From assembly GCA_016794345.1 (NCBI GenBank), contig JAEUKE010000068.1:1-38584 (forward strand): a stretch of 38,584 bases of DNA. The letters run 5' to 3'. The stretch is from Myxococcales bacterium (GTDB lineage: Bacteria > Myxococcota_A > Polyangia > Polyangiales > Polyangiaceae). Each line of letters starts with the position of its first letter. The stretch's first letter is position 1. The notes under the pieces were generated by a model. That model was not told the DNA's origin. It saw nothing but the letters and a program-made list of their open reading frames with translations, and did not search any database. Shown here piece by piece: positions 25,059-32,827 of this stretch. The position numbers and the translations under genes are program-made.

Positions 25059-26000
25059 GTGAGCGGCAAGCCGAAAAAGTCGAGCGCTACGGCGAAGGCG
25101 AAGGAGCGAGAAGACCTCCTCGCCGAAGCGCGAAAGAAGCAGTCCATCCCCGATCCCCTCAGCCCCGAGAACCTGAAGAAGCTTGGGGTGCGCATCGGGA
25201 TCCCGGTCCTCGTCGGCTGGGTGATCGCCTTCCTCATCCCCCATTGGATCGCGAAGGCGGTCATGGGGGTGATCACGGTCGCGATCGCCGGCATCCTGGT
25301 CTGGGCTTTCCGCTACGCGAGCAAATCGCGCGCGGTGGTGGACATCCTCAAGGGCGCCGACACGCCCGAGGGCCGGAAGGAGGCGCTGCAGAAGCTCGAG
25401 TCGGACTTCAAGAAGGACGACGCAGCCGCCGTGTTCGCGCGCGCCCAGCTCGAGATGCAGGAGGACCCCCGGGCGGCCCTCAAGACGCTCGAGCAGATCA
25501 ACCTGAGCAAGGTCATGGCCCACGTGGCGGACGAAGCCCGGGCCCAGCGCGCGATGATCCACCTCATCCTCGGCGAGACCGACGAAGCACGCGCGCTGGT
25601 CGATCCGATCGATCTCGGCCGCCATCAGGACGCTCGCTCCCGCGCGACCCTCACCGCCATCATCGGCGAGGCGTGGGCGCGTACGGGCCAGGCCAAGCGC
25701 GCCGTCGAGCTCCTCGAGAAGCTCAACCCCGACGACGCCGCCTACGAGGATCTGCGCCCGCAGCTGCTCCGAGCGCGAGCCTTCGCGTATTCGTGGGCGA
25801 ACGACACGAAGCAGATGCGTAACACGCTCCGCCAGCTGAAGACGCTCAATCCCCAGTTTCTGACCGGCTTCATCACGAAGAAGAAGAACCCGATGGGGGT
25901 CGCGCCTCGCGGTGTGCACCCGCTCCTCGAGAAAGAGGCCTTCGAGATGCTGATGAAGAGCGGCGCCGTGCAACGCAAGATGGAGATGAGGCGGGGCTAG
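25059..26000 (+). CDS. Membrane protein with C-terminal TPR-like region
   Basis: A 313-residue protein. GTG 25059, with GGAG five bases upstream, is chosen; GTG 25029 is a possible longer start. The Lys/Ala-rich N-terminus is cytoplasmic. Two transmembrane helices lie at about 44-63 and 67-85 (GVRIGIPVLVGWVIAFLIPHW and KAVMGVITVAIAGILVWAF). The remaining ~220 residues are helical and look TPR-like (AAAVFARAQLEMQEDPRAALKTLEQI, ARTGQAKRAVELLEKLNPDDAAYED). The order suggests a hairpin anchor with a cytoplasmic scaffold. The function is unknown. It follows the permease by 90 bases on the same strand. Confidence 0.82.
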   Translation: MSGKPKKSSATAKAKEREDLLAEARKKQSIPDPLSPENLKKLGVRIGIPVLVGWVIAFLIPHWIAKAVMGVITVAIAGILVWAFRYASKSRAVVDILKGADTPEGRKEALQKLESDFKKDDAAAVFARAQLEMQEDPRAALKTLEQINLSKVMAHVADEARAQRAMIHLILGETDEARALVDPIDLGRHQDARSRATLTAIIGEAWARTGQAKRAVELLEKLNPDDAAYEDLRPQLLRARAFAYSWANDTKQMRNTLRQLKTLNPQFLTGFITKKKNPMGVAPRGVHPLLEKEAFEMLMKSGAVQRKMEMRRG

Positions 26001-26042
26001 CGTCACGCCGGTACCAAGACCGACTTCGGAGACGGAGAGCTT

Positions 26043-26963
26043 ATGGTTGCTTTTTCACCCCCCCAGCCCCCCTCACGACGTGAGGGGGGAGCCGTGGTTG
26101 CCTTGCTCGCGATGTGGCTCGTGGCCGGGGCGTGCGCAGACGGCAGCGACGACGCGATCGGAGGAGGCGGAGCCGGGGCGACCGGCGGCGGCACCACGAC
26201 GGCGGCAGGCGGGGGGGACGGCACGGGCGGCTCGTTCACGACCGGCTCGTCCACGGGCGGCGGCACCCCGGGCATCTCGGAGGTGTTCGGCCACTCGAAG
26301 AGCACGCTCTACAAGCTCAACCCCGACACGAAGGCCGTCGGCATCGTCGGAAACTTCGCGGGCTGCCAGGATGTGCTCGACATCGCGCTCGACGCCACCT
26401 CGAACCTCTACGCCACGACGTCGGACGGCCTCTACCTCGTCGACCGCTCGACGGCCGCCTGCACGCTCGTCGCCTCGGGCGACTACCCGAACTCGCTCTC
26501 CTTCGTCCCCGCGGGCACGCTCGACCCCGAGACGGAGGCGCTCGTCGGCTACGTGGACGACCAATACGTGCGCATCGACCCGTCGGACGGCAGCATCGAG
26601 AACATCGGCGCCCCGTGGTCCAACGGCTTCGTCTCCAGCGGCGACGTGGTGAGCGTCAAGGACGGGCCCACGTTCTTGACCATCAAGGACGCGGTGGGCG
26701 GCCAGACCCAGTGCAACGACTGCCTGGTCGAGATCGATCCCGCCACCGGCGACATCCTCAAGAGCTACACGAACCTCGGCTATGATCGCGTCTTCGGCAC
26801 GGCCTTCTGGGCGGGGAGCGTGTACGGCTTCACGACCGAAGGCGAGCTCTTCGAGGTCACGATCAACGACGGCCAGCTGACGACGACGCTCATCGAGACG
26901 CCCCAAGGGCTCAGCTTCTGGGGCGCCGGGTCGACGACGTCCGCCCCACCGGTTCCGCAGTAG
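26043..26963 (+). CDS. Propeller-like lipoprotein, copy A of a tandem duplication
   Basis: A 306-residue exported protein. ATG 26043 has GGAGAG six bases upstream. The signal (RREGG, then AVVALLAMWLVAGAC with lipid Cys31) is followed by a Gly/Thr/Ser linker with GGSFTTGSSTGGG. The mature part is rich in beta strands with short repeats: 'TLYKLNPDTKAVGIVGNFAGC', 'LYLVDRSTAACTLV', 'YVRIDPSDGSIENIG', 'LVEIDPATGDILKSY' and 'LFEVTINDGQLTTTLI', a pattern expected for a PQQ- or NHL-like propeller. It is a close paralogue of the next gene. Codons 5-16 of the signal are encoded by a palindromic repeat (26058-26089). GTG 26094 would give a shorter signal without the basic residues. Confidence 0.85.
   Translation: MVAFSPPQPPSRREGGAVVALLAMWLVAGACADGSDDAIGGGGAGATGGGTTTAAGGGDGTGGSFTTGSSTGGGTPGISEVFGHSKSTLYKLNPDTKAVGIVGNFAGCQDVLDIALDATSNLYATTSDGLYLVDRSTAACTLVASGDYPNSLSFVPAGTLDPETEALVGYVDDQYVRIDPSDGSIENIGAPWSNGFVSSGDVVSVKDGPTFLTIKDAVGGQTQCNDCLVEIDPATGDILKSYTNLGYDRVFGTAFWAGSVYGFTTEGELFEVTINDGQLTTTLIETPQGLSFWGAGSTTSAPPVPQ
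26056..26089. repeat. REP-like palindromic element inside a signal-peptide region
   Basis: A C-tract with CCCAG (26062-26066) leads into CCCCCCTCAC (26067-26076), loop GAC, and GTGAGGGGGG (26080-26089), a perfect 10-base stem. The layout (CCCAG then C-rich arm, TCAC, G-rich arm) resembles the rpsA terminator at 19455-19492, suggesting a shared dispersed element family. Its loop is not followed by T residues, so it is not a terminator here. Confidence 0.55.
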
Positions 26964-27006
26964 CTTCCTCGGTTCGGTCCCTTCTCCTTCTGCTTCGGAG
27001 GCGCCC

Positions 27007-27921
27007 ATGTCGCGATCGATCGGCTCGTCTCTCCTCGGCTTGATCGGCAGCTTCGTCGTCACCGGCGGGCTCGCGTGCAGTGCCGGCTCGGGGGACGACG
27101 GGGACTCGAGCGGCGGCGCGGGCGGCGGCGCCGGCGGCGGCACCGGCCAAGGAGCGGGCGCGACGACCACGGGAGCCCAGGGCGGAGGCTTCCAGACCGG
27201 GTCCGGAGGATCGGGCGGAGGGGGTGGCCCTCCGGAGGTGGCCGAGGTGTACGGCCACAGCGCCGCCACGCTCTATCGGCTCGATCCCATCACGAAGAAC
27301 GTGACGGTCGTCGGGGACTTCGACGGCTGCTCCGGCGTCATCGACATCGCGCTCGACAAGGACTCGAACATCATCGGGACCACCTTCGACGGGGTCTACT
27401 CGATCGACAAGGACACGGCGGCCTGCTCGCTCATCACGAGCGGCGACTTCCCGAACTCGCTCTCGTTCATCCCGGCAGGAACGCTCGACCCCAACGTCGA
27501 AGCGCTCGTCGGCTACGAGGCGGACCAATACGTGCGCATCGACCCGGTGAACGGGTCGAAACAATACATCGGCACCTACTGGAACAACGGCCTCGTCTCG
27601 AGCGGCGACGTCGTCTCGGTGAAAAACGGCAAGAGCTTCCTCACGGTCACGGGCAACGGCTGCCCGACGGACTGTCTCGTCGAGATCGACCCGGTGACGG
27701 GCGCGATGATCCAGAACTGGGGCCCGCTCGGCTACAGCGCGGTCTACGGGATCGCGTTCTGGGCCGGCAGCGTCTACGGCTTCACGGAAGGCGGGCAGCT
27801 CTTCGAGGTCACCTTCCCCAACCAGACGCTGATGACCACCCTCATCGCGTCTCCTCCCGGCACGAGCTTCTGGGGAGCCGGGTCCACGACCAGCGCACCG
27901 CCGGAGCCAATCCCCCAATGA
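27007..27921 (+). CDS. Propeller-like lipoprotein, copy B of a tandem duplication
   Basis: A 304-residue exported protein, strongly similar along its full mature length to the preceding gene: both have YGHS/FGHS then TLYRLDP / TLYKLNP, NSLSF.PAGTLDP, ALVGY....QYVRIDP, FWAGSVYGFT and end SFWGAGSTTSAPP. ATG 27007 has GGAGG seven bases upstream. The signal ends GGLAC (Cys24), followed by a Gly-rich linker ending GGGFQTGSGG. The strand-rich repeats suggest a propeller. The pair probably arose by duplication; the signal and linker have diverged more than the domain. The stop overlaps the next start by four bases (ATGA), so all three form one transcript. Function unknown. Confidence 0.88.
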   Translation: MSRSIGSSLLGLIGSFVVTGGLACSAGSGDDGDSSGGAGGGAGGGTGQGAGATTTGAQGGGFQTGSGGSGGGGGPPEVAEVYGHSAATLYRLDPITKNVTVVGDFDGCSGVIDIALDKDSNIIGTTFDGVYSIDKDTAACSLITSGDFPNSLSFIPAGTLDPNVEALVGYEADQYVRIDPVNGSKQYIGTYWNNGLVSSGDVVSVKNGKSFLTVTGNGCPTDCLVEIDPVTGAMIQNWGPLGYSAVYGIAFWAGSVYGFTEGGQLFEVTFPNQTLMTTLIASPPGTSFWGAGSTTSAPPEPIPQ

Positions 27922-29054
27922 CGAACATCCGCCGAGCCGTTCCCTGGGTCCTGCTGCTCGCGGCCTGCTCGAGCGAGGAGCCGATCGGCCCCGAAGGCAC
28001 GGGCGGCGCCGGAGCGGCCGCGACGACCACGACGACCTCCTCGGGCTCGGGCGCGACCACCACGAGCGGGTCGACGAGCTCGACCACGAGCGGAACCGGC
28101 GGCTTCGCGCCTTGCCCCGACGGCGTGACCTGCGTCACGAGCTTCCCTTTCACCGACATGCGCGACACCTCCACCGAGGGCAGCGCCGTCATCCCCAGCT
28201 ACGACTGCTCGCCCGACACGGACGAAGGCGGGAGCGAGATCCTCTACCGCGTGACGGTCCCCGCCGACGGCTTCCTGAGCGTCGCGGTCTACGACGGCGA
28301 CGGCGTGGACATCGACGTCCACATCCTGACGGAGCTCGATCCGGCGGCTCCCGCGGGAACGAGCTGTGTCGACCGTGGGGATCTGCAGGCGAGCGCGGAC
28401 GTGATGCAAGGGGACGTCTGGGTCGTCGCCGACACCTGGGTCAGCGGCAGCGGCGCCCAGCCCGGCCCCTTCAAGCTGGACATCGGCTTCATCGCAGCGA
28501 GCGTCGGGAGCTGCGCGATGCAGACCGGCGAGATGCCGCGCGTGGGCGACGGCGGCGTGCACCTCACGATGCCGGCGACTGGCCCCGTCGTGCAGGAGGC
28601 CCACCTCGTCACGCAATCCGAGCCGGCCCCCTTCCCCTCCAGCTCGACCGAGGAGCTCGCGGAGCACTACGCCCTCTCGCAGACCCAGACAGGCCTGGTC
28701 ATGCACCGCGCCGAGCTCTGGGCGCCGCTCGAGGGCGGCAGGTTCTACGGAGCCGGGATCGGCGACCCCGCGGACCTGCCCGTCCTCGACGAAGGTTGGT
28801 ACGTCAACATGTACTGGACGCCCGCGGCGAGGCCGCCGAAGGGCACCCGTATGATTCTTCGCAGCCCCAACGATCCGACACGTGCCGTGGTGGTCGCGGC
28901 CGGCTACGAGACCGGCCCCAGCGACCTGTCGCGGATCGGCGGAACCACCGAAGAGACACACTATTATCTCGGCTCGCAACACGACGCCGAGCTCGAGCTC
29001 GGGATCGCCGAGGACCAATCGCTCCCCCTTGGGCCTCGTCGCTGCAGCCAGTGA
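27918..29054 (+). CDS. Lipoprotein with PPC-like domain
   Basis: A 378-residue exported protein overlapping the previous stop. The signal ends LLAAC (Cys17), then a Thr/Ser-rich linker. Residues ~60-200 look like a bacterial pre-peptidase C-terminal (PPC) domain: EILYRVTVPADGFLSVAVYDGDGVDIDVHILTEL and GDVWVVADTW, with four cysteines. The C-terminal ~170 residues (from GGVHLTMPATG) contain strand-rich blocks ILRSPNDPTRAVVVAAGYETGPSDLSRIGG, weakly reminiscent of a double-psi barrel such as RlpA. I would not press that. The end PRRCSQ has a lone Cys. It forms an operon with the two propeller-like lipoproteins, which fits a shared surface assembly. Confidence 0.82.
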   Translation: MTNIRRAVPWVLLLAACSSEEPIGPEGTGGAGAAATTTTTSSGSGATTTSGSTSSTTSGTGGFAPCPDGVTCVTSFPFTDMRDTSTEGSAVIPSYDCSPDTDEGGSEILYRVTVPADGFLSVAVYDGDGVDIDVHILTELDPAAPAGTSCVDRGDLQASADVMQGDVWVVADTWVSGSGAQPGPFKLDIGFIAASVGSCAMQTGEMPRVGDGGVHLTMPATGPVVQEAHLVTQSEPAPFPSSSTEELAEHYALSQTQTGLVMHRAELWAPLEGGRFYGAGIGDPADLPVLDEGWYVNMYWTPAARPPKGTRMILRSPNDPTRAVVVAAGYETGPSDLSRIGGTTEETHYYLGSQHDAELELGIAEDQSLPLGPRRCSQ

Positions 29055-29242
29055 GGCCGCGGCGCCGGGCGATACCCAACCGCCCGATGGCGGCCCCGAG
29101 CGCACGAAATGCGCCACCACCCCACGATCCCCGGGATCGCGTGGCGCTGGAAGACTCTGACCGGCTTGTCAGGGCCGACGGGGCGCGGGAACCGCGCGGC
29201 GTGCCCCGGAGCGCCCACCTTTGGGGTTGGCGCCGGGAGTGA

Positions 29243-29848
29243 GTGCGGGTACGAATCGGGTTGCAGGGGATGCAGGACGAACTGCTGTTGAACGGGAGTC
29301 GACTGACGCTCGAGCAGCGAAAGGGATACCTGCACCTCTCGCTCAGCGGCGACATCGCGACCGCACACGACGCCCGAGCCCTCGGCAACGCGCTCGAGCG
29401 AGCCATGGAACGGCTCGGCGTGCGCCGCCTCCTGTTCGACGCGCGCGGGCTGGATCGGGAGATCGCGTCCGACCCCTGCGCGGAGATCTGGGTCTGGCTC
29501 TCGGCGCGGCTCTACGTCCAGATGGCCGTCGTGTTGCCCGCCTCGTCCGCGGAGCTCGGGCTCACGCGGTTCAACATGACCGGCTTGTCATCCCAGCTCC
29601 CCCTTCGGGGCTTCTTGAACGTGATGGATGCGCACCGCTGGCTCGACACGCGCATGAGCGGCGAGCGACGGCTCAGCCAGATGGGCATCCCCGCCGTGCG
29701 CGCGTCGATGCCGCCGCCCGCCTCGGCCGCCCCCGCCGCAACGACGGACGAGCGCGTCGAGAAGAAGCGGAGCGGCTCCTACCACACCGGGGACTTCGAG
29801 CCCCTCGAGCCGGACGCAAACGGCACGGACAGCGACCGTCACAGGTGA
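29243..29848 (+). CDS. STAS-like domain protein
   Basis: A 201-residue cytoplasmic protein, likely with one STAS-like domain (LTLEQRKGYLHLSLSGDIATAHDARALGNALERAMERLGVRRLLFDARGLD, about 20-70), the alpha/beta fold of anti-sigma-factor antagonists. It lacks the clear phosphorylatable serine motif DSSG of SpoIIAA-like proteins, so regulation by phosphorylation is uncertain. The region after ~145 is Pro/Ala/Arg-rich and probably disordered. GTG 29243 has GGGAG upstream; ATG 29270 is an alternative that would also precede the domain. It follows the lipoprotein operon by 188 bases of unannotated sequence, where I see no gene. Confidence 0.65.
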   Translation: MRVRIGLQGMQDELLLNGSRLTLEQRKGYLHLSLSGDIATAHDARALGNALERAMERLGVRRLLFDARGLDREIASDPCAEIWVWLSARLYVQMAVVLPASSAELGLTRFNMTGLSSQLPLRGFLNVMDAHRWLDTRMSGERRLSQMGIPAVRASMPPPASAAPAATTDERVEKKRSGSYHTGDFEPLEPDANGTDSDRHR

Positions 29849-29882
29849 CGATCGACGTCGCCTCGGGCGCCGCGACGCTCGC

Positions 29883-31349
29883 TCAGCGGATCGCGCGGAC
29901 ACGACCGCCGAAGCGGCGCGCCGCATAAGCCAGGGCAGCAGCCCCGAGGGACAGGACGTAGAAGCCGGTCCAGGGCGACTTCGGCGGGGGCGGCTCGTCC
30001 GGCCGGCGGATGGTCGGCAAGACTCCTCCGCCGCAGACCTCCTCCACGTGGAGCGCGACGTTCGCCTGGAGCGTGCTCGAGACGCCGATCTGGGTCGGCG
30101 CCGCCCTGAGCAAGAGATCGATCGCGAGCGCTTCGCGAGGCAGGTCTGCCTCGAGGCGGGTGACCCAGACGTCCGCCGGGTGCAGGCCCTCGAGCGCGGT
30201 CGCGACGTCGTCCATGTCCTCGCAACCGAAGAGGCGCGCGTCGATCGCGTCCGCCGAGGGCGCGCAGGCCGGGGAGTCCCACGGCTCACCCGGTGGGCAG
30301 GGGTTCTTCACCACGGCCATCGCCGAGCCGGCGGCACCCACATCGACCGAGCAGAGCTCGGCCGTCTCGCCGTTGTTGAAGGCCTGCTGCGCGTAGAGGT
30401 CCAGGAAGCTGACGGGGTTGAAGTTCTGATCCTGGAAGGTCTGCGTGAGGAGCCCCGACTGCGCGAAGGTCGTCAGGAAGCCGCGGCCGCCCTCGCGCGC
30501 GAGGGCCTGCTTCCGCAGCTCCGCGTAGTTCGATTGGCTGGTCTCGAAGTCCCACGAGAGCAGCGCGGTCTCGATCCGCGCCTCGGGGAAGTTGTCGACC
30601 TCGTAGCGTCCCTCCCCCACGACGTAGAGGACGATCGGGGTCTGCGCGCCCGTGCCCGCCGCCACCATTCGGAGCGGCAGCGACAGCCCTCCTCCCGCGG
30701 AGACGACGCGCACCGGCGACATCTCCTTCACGCCCTTGCCCGGCAGGAGCCGCAGCGCGATGAAGTCGAAGCCCTCCGCCACGTAGGCGTCGATGATCGG
30801 CTGCGTCGTCGCGTCCACGGCGTAGCCGTGGGACGCGAGCCACTCGTTGAGCGCGCCGGGCTCTTCGGTCGAGAGCGTGACAGTCTCGTAAGGACCGACC
30901 GTGCCCTGGTGGACCACCTCGACGGGATCTCCGCCGCCCTCCTCGCCGTCGCCGAAGCCCGCGGAGTCCGCCTGCGCCTCCATGCCGCAGCCGAGGCCGC
31001 CGCCGGCGTTGCCACAGGTCACCTGCGGCTGCTGGATCTTGGTGACCGTCGTCGCCTCGAGGACCTCGAAGAAGGCCGAGCTCGCAGTCTCGATGCGGGC
31101 GCCGGGCTTGACCGGGAGCACCCAGGCGAACTCCTCCGGCTCACCGGCGTATTGGATCTGGTCCCACAGCGTCGACTGCGTCGGCGAGACCGACATGACC
31201 ATGCGATGTCCGCTGACGACCGTCGGCGTCGCGGGCGGAACGAAGCAGCCGCCGCAGGCCGACGCCTCCGAGGGGGCGAGGAGCGGGACGCTCGCGGCGA
31301 GGACGCCCAGCGCGACCGGCGAAGCAAGGCGGGTAAGGAGAGACCTCAT
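29883..31349 (-). CDS. DUF2330 family exported protein with C-terminal membrane anchor
   Basis: A 488-residue protein with a cleavable signal (MRSLLTRLASPVALGVLAASVPLLAPSEASA). The mature start is CGGCF, as in many DUF2330 proteins. The family region includes VSGHRMVMSVS, STLWDQIQYAGEPEEFAWVLPV and later ALRLLPGKGVKEMSPVRV. It contains several cysteines (VTCGNAGGGLGC, and further ones after ~350) and a C-terminal hydrophobic helix (YVLSLGAAALAYAARRF) ending in Arg-rich residues. This gives an export signal plus a C-terminal tether. The start at 31349 has GAGG eight bases upstream; a longer frame to 31634 overlaps the divergent small lipoprotein gene. The role of the family is not established. 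Confidence 0.88.
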   Translation of the reverse strand: MRSLLTRLASPVALGVLAASVPLLAPSEASACGGCFVPPATPTVVSGHRMVMSVSPTQSTLWDQIQYAGEPEEFAWVLPVKPGARIETASSAFFEVLEATTVTKIQQPQVTCGNAGGGLGCGMEAQADSAGFGDGEEGGGDPVEVVHQGTVGPYETVTLSTEEPGALNEWLASHGYAVDATTQPIIDAYVAEGFDFIALRLLPGKGVKEMSPVRVVSAGGGLSLPLRMVAAGTGAQTPIVLYVVGEGRYEVDNFPEARIETALLSWDFETSQSNYAELRKQALAREGGRGFLTTFAQSGLLTQTFQDQNFNPVSFLDLYAQQAFNNGETAELCSVDVGAAGSAMAVVKNPCPPGEPWDSPACAPSADAIDARLFGCEDMDDVATALEGLHPADVWVTRLEADLPREALAIDLLLRAAPTQIGVSSTLQANVALHVEEVCGGGVLPTIRRPDEPPPPKSPWTGFYVLSLGAAALAYAARRFGGRVRAIR

Positions 31350-31512
31350 CGATCGACCTCGTGTCGGCGGGCGAAGCGCCCGGCTGCCCAGTTGCGTGTC
31401 CGCCGGGGGCGCGTTCCGTTTGCGTTTCGGGGGTCGTTCCGGGAGTCGGAGAGCAGGGGAACGGAGTCGACGTCGTCCGGACACGAAAGATGAGGCGTAA
31501 GCTAAGGAAGCA

Positions 31513-31836
31513 ATGGACCGCGCACCGCACTGCAATCCGGGGGCCAGCGTCCCCACCCAGGCGATTCTCCTGCTTGTCGCCTCGCTCGCGGGCTGCAGCG
31601 GGGCCGAGGGAGACTGCGAGGACCTCTGTGCCATGGAGGCACAATGCTCGGCAGACCCCAGCTACAGCGACATCGATGCCATACCCTTCGATGAGGAGGC
31701 CTGTCGCTCCACCTGCTCGGCCTTCGCGGAGGAGGACCCAGCCTACGCGGACGGCGTCGCGGACCGCGTCGCGTGCCTGGAAGAGCAGCTCGATTCCGGA
31801 GGCGGCTGCTTCCCCTGCACGTTCGACGGAAGCTGA
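31513..31836 (+). CDS. Small cysteine-rich lipoprotein
   Basis: A 107-residue exported protein. ATG 31513 has AAGGA close upstream. The signal ends in SLAGC (Cys28). The mature 79 residues have nine further cysteines (35, 39, 45, 64, 68, 88, 99, 102 and others in the CFPC end), in two CxxxC pairs and a final CFPC, and are acidic. Disulfide-bonded extracellular module is likely. The pattern C-x3-C-x5-C...C-x3-C resembles helical hairpin proteins. It diverges from the DUF2330 gene over 163 bases. No relative is known to me. Confidence 0.75.
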   Translation: MDRAPHCNPGASVPTQAILLLVASLAGCSGAEGDCEDLCAMEAQCSADPSYSDIDAIPFDEEACRSTCSAFAEEDPAYADGVADRVACLEEQLDSGGGCFPCTFDGS

Positions 31837-31889
31837 CCCCCGCCGCGGTGCCTTGCGAAGTCGGCGCCGCCGGGGCACGCTAGTCGGCA

Positions 31890-32678
31890 GTGCGGCTCGT
31901 TCCGTCCCTTCGCGCCTGGCTGGTCACGGCCCTGCTCTCGGCCTCGCTTCTCCAGGTCGTGGCCTGCTCGAAGAAGCGAGACGAGGTCGACGCCAAGCCG
32001 ACCGAGCTGCCTGCGCTGTCGTTCCGCGCCGACACGCCGAACCTGATGCTCACCTGGATCGACGAGCGAGGGGGAACCCACGTCGTCGCGTCCCCGGACA
32101 GAGTGCCCGAGCCGTCGCGCGACTTCGTCCGAGTCGTCGTCTCCGACCGGAACGAGGGCATGGGCGATCCGATCTACGTGTCGGATCTCTCCAAGCCCGA
32201 CGCCGGCGGCTCCTTCTCCACGCGGAGCGTGCCCCGCAGCGTCTGGGAGGACGAGATCGAGCGCCGGCGCGAGAAGAGCGCCGAGGCGGCGCTCGATCCG
32301 CGGCCCGATGCGCCGGAGCCGCGCGCGCCGGCCGAGCCTCGAGCCCCTGCGCGCAACCAGCCGAGCCCGTCGCCGGATGCCGGAGAGCCGGCGCCGGCCG
32401 ACGGGCAGTCGCACGTCAAGGCCATCGTCTACGGGGCCGACTGGTGCTCGCCGTGTCACCAGGCGCTCGACCACCTGAAGCGCAGAGGGATACGCGCGAC
32501 CTTCAAGAACATCGAGAAAGACGGCGTCGCCCAGGCCGAGATGGACGCCAAGCTGAAGAAGGTCGGCCGCGCCGACGGCCGGATCCCGGTCATCGACATC
32601 GACGGCAAGATCCTGGTCGGGTTCTCGGCGCGCGCCATCGACGCCGCGCTCGCGCAGGCCTCCGGCACGATGTTGTGA
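31890..32678 (+). CDS. Lipoprotein with C-terminal thioredoxin/glutaredoxin-fold domain
   Basis: A 262-residue exported protein starting at GTG 31890. The signal ends in VVAC (lipid Cys26). Residues ~40-125 form a small strand-rich domain (LMLTWIDERGGTHVVAS, RVVVSDRNEGMGDPIYVSDL). A Pro/Ala/Arg linker (~135-172) follows, then a thioredoxin-like domain (173-262) with the redox motif Trp185-Cys186-Ser-Pro-Cys189 and the cis-proline Arg-Ile-Pro233-Val, ending DGKILVGFSARAIDAAL as in glutaredoxin/NrdH-type sequences. It is probably an envelope thiol oxidoreductase. It follows the small Cys-rich lipoprotein gene by 53 bases, a possible substrate, but this is speculation. Confidence 0.85.
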   Translation: MRLVPSLRAWLVTALLSASLLQVVACSKKRDEVDAKPTELPALSFRADTPNLMLTWIDERGGTHVVASPDRVPEPSRDFVRVVVSDRNEGMGDPIYVSDLSKPDAGGSFSTRSVPRSVWEDEIERRREKSAEAALDPRPDAPEPRAPAEPRAPARNQPSPSPDAGEPAPADGQSHVKAIVYGADWCSPCHQALDHLKRRGIRATFKNIEKDGVAQAEMDAKLKKVGRADGRIPVIDIDGKILVGFSARAIDAALAQASGTML

Positions 32679-32687
32679 CGGGGCCCC

Positions 32688-32730
32688 GAGACGCGGGGCT
32701 CTGAGACGGGGCTCCGAGACGGGCGTCTCG
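32688..32730. repeat. GAGACG tandem repeats ending in a small hairpin
   Basis: GAGACG occurs three times (32688, 32703, 32716), the first two followed by GGGGCTC-like sequence, so a ~14-base unit is repeated. The last copy forms CGAGAC/GTCTCG with a GGGC loop (32715-32730). This lies between the thioredoxin-like gene and the E2 gene. It could be a weak terminator; no T-run follows. Confidence 0.4.
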
Positions 32731-32735
32731 TACCA

Positions 32736-32752
32736 AACGTCAAAGTGACGTT
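32736..32752. promoter_or_regulatory. Palindromic candidate operator before the E2-glyA operon
   Basis: AACGTCA (32736-32742) and TGACGTT (32746-32752) form a perfect inverted repeat with a three-base spacer. It abuts and partly overlaps the -35 box of the promoter candidate at 32751, so a bound dimer would block RNA polymerase. No regulator gene lies next to it. Confidence 0.5.
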
Positions 32753-32779
32753 GCTGGAGGGGGCTGTCGCGCGTATACG
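32751..32779 (+). promoter_or_regulatory. Promoter candidate of the E2-glyA operon
   Basis: TTGCTG (32751-32756) and TATACG (32774-32779), 17 bases apart. The -10 matches four of six consensus bases. The leader would be ~40 bases with AGGAG at 32815-32819 before ATG 32828. Confidence 0.4.
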
Positions 32780-32827
32780 ACTGTTCCCTTTTCTGGCGTA
32801 CACAACGACCTTTTAGGAGAAGCGACA

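Noticed and set aside
29055..29242. Small gene or RNA between the PPC-like lipoprotein and the STAS-like gene
   Set aside because: No reading frame with a start and family-like features; TGACCGGCTTGTCA recurs at 29578 but is too short and lies in coding sequence.
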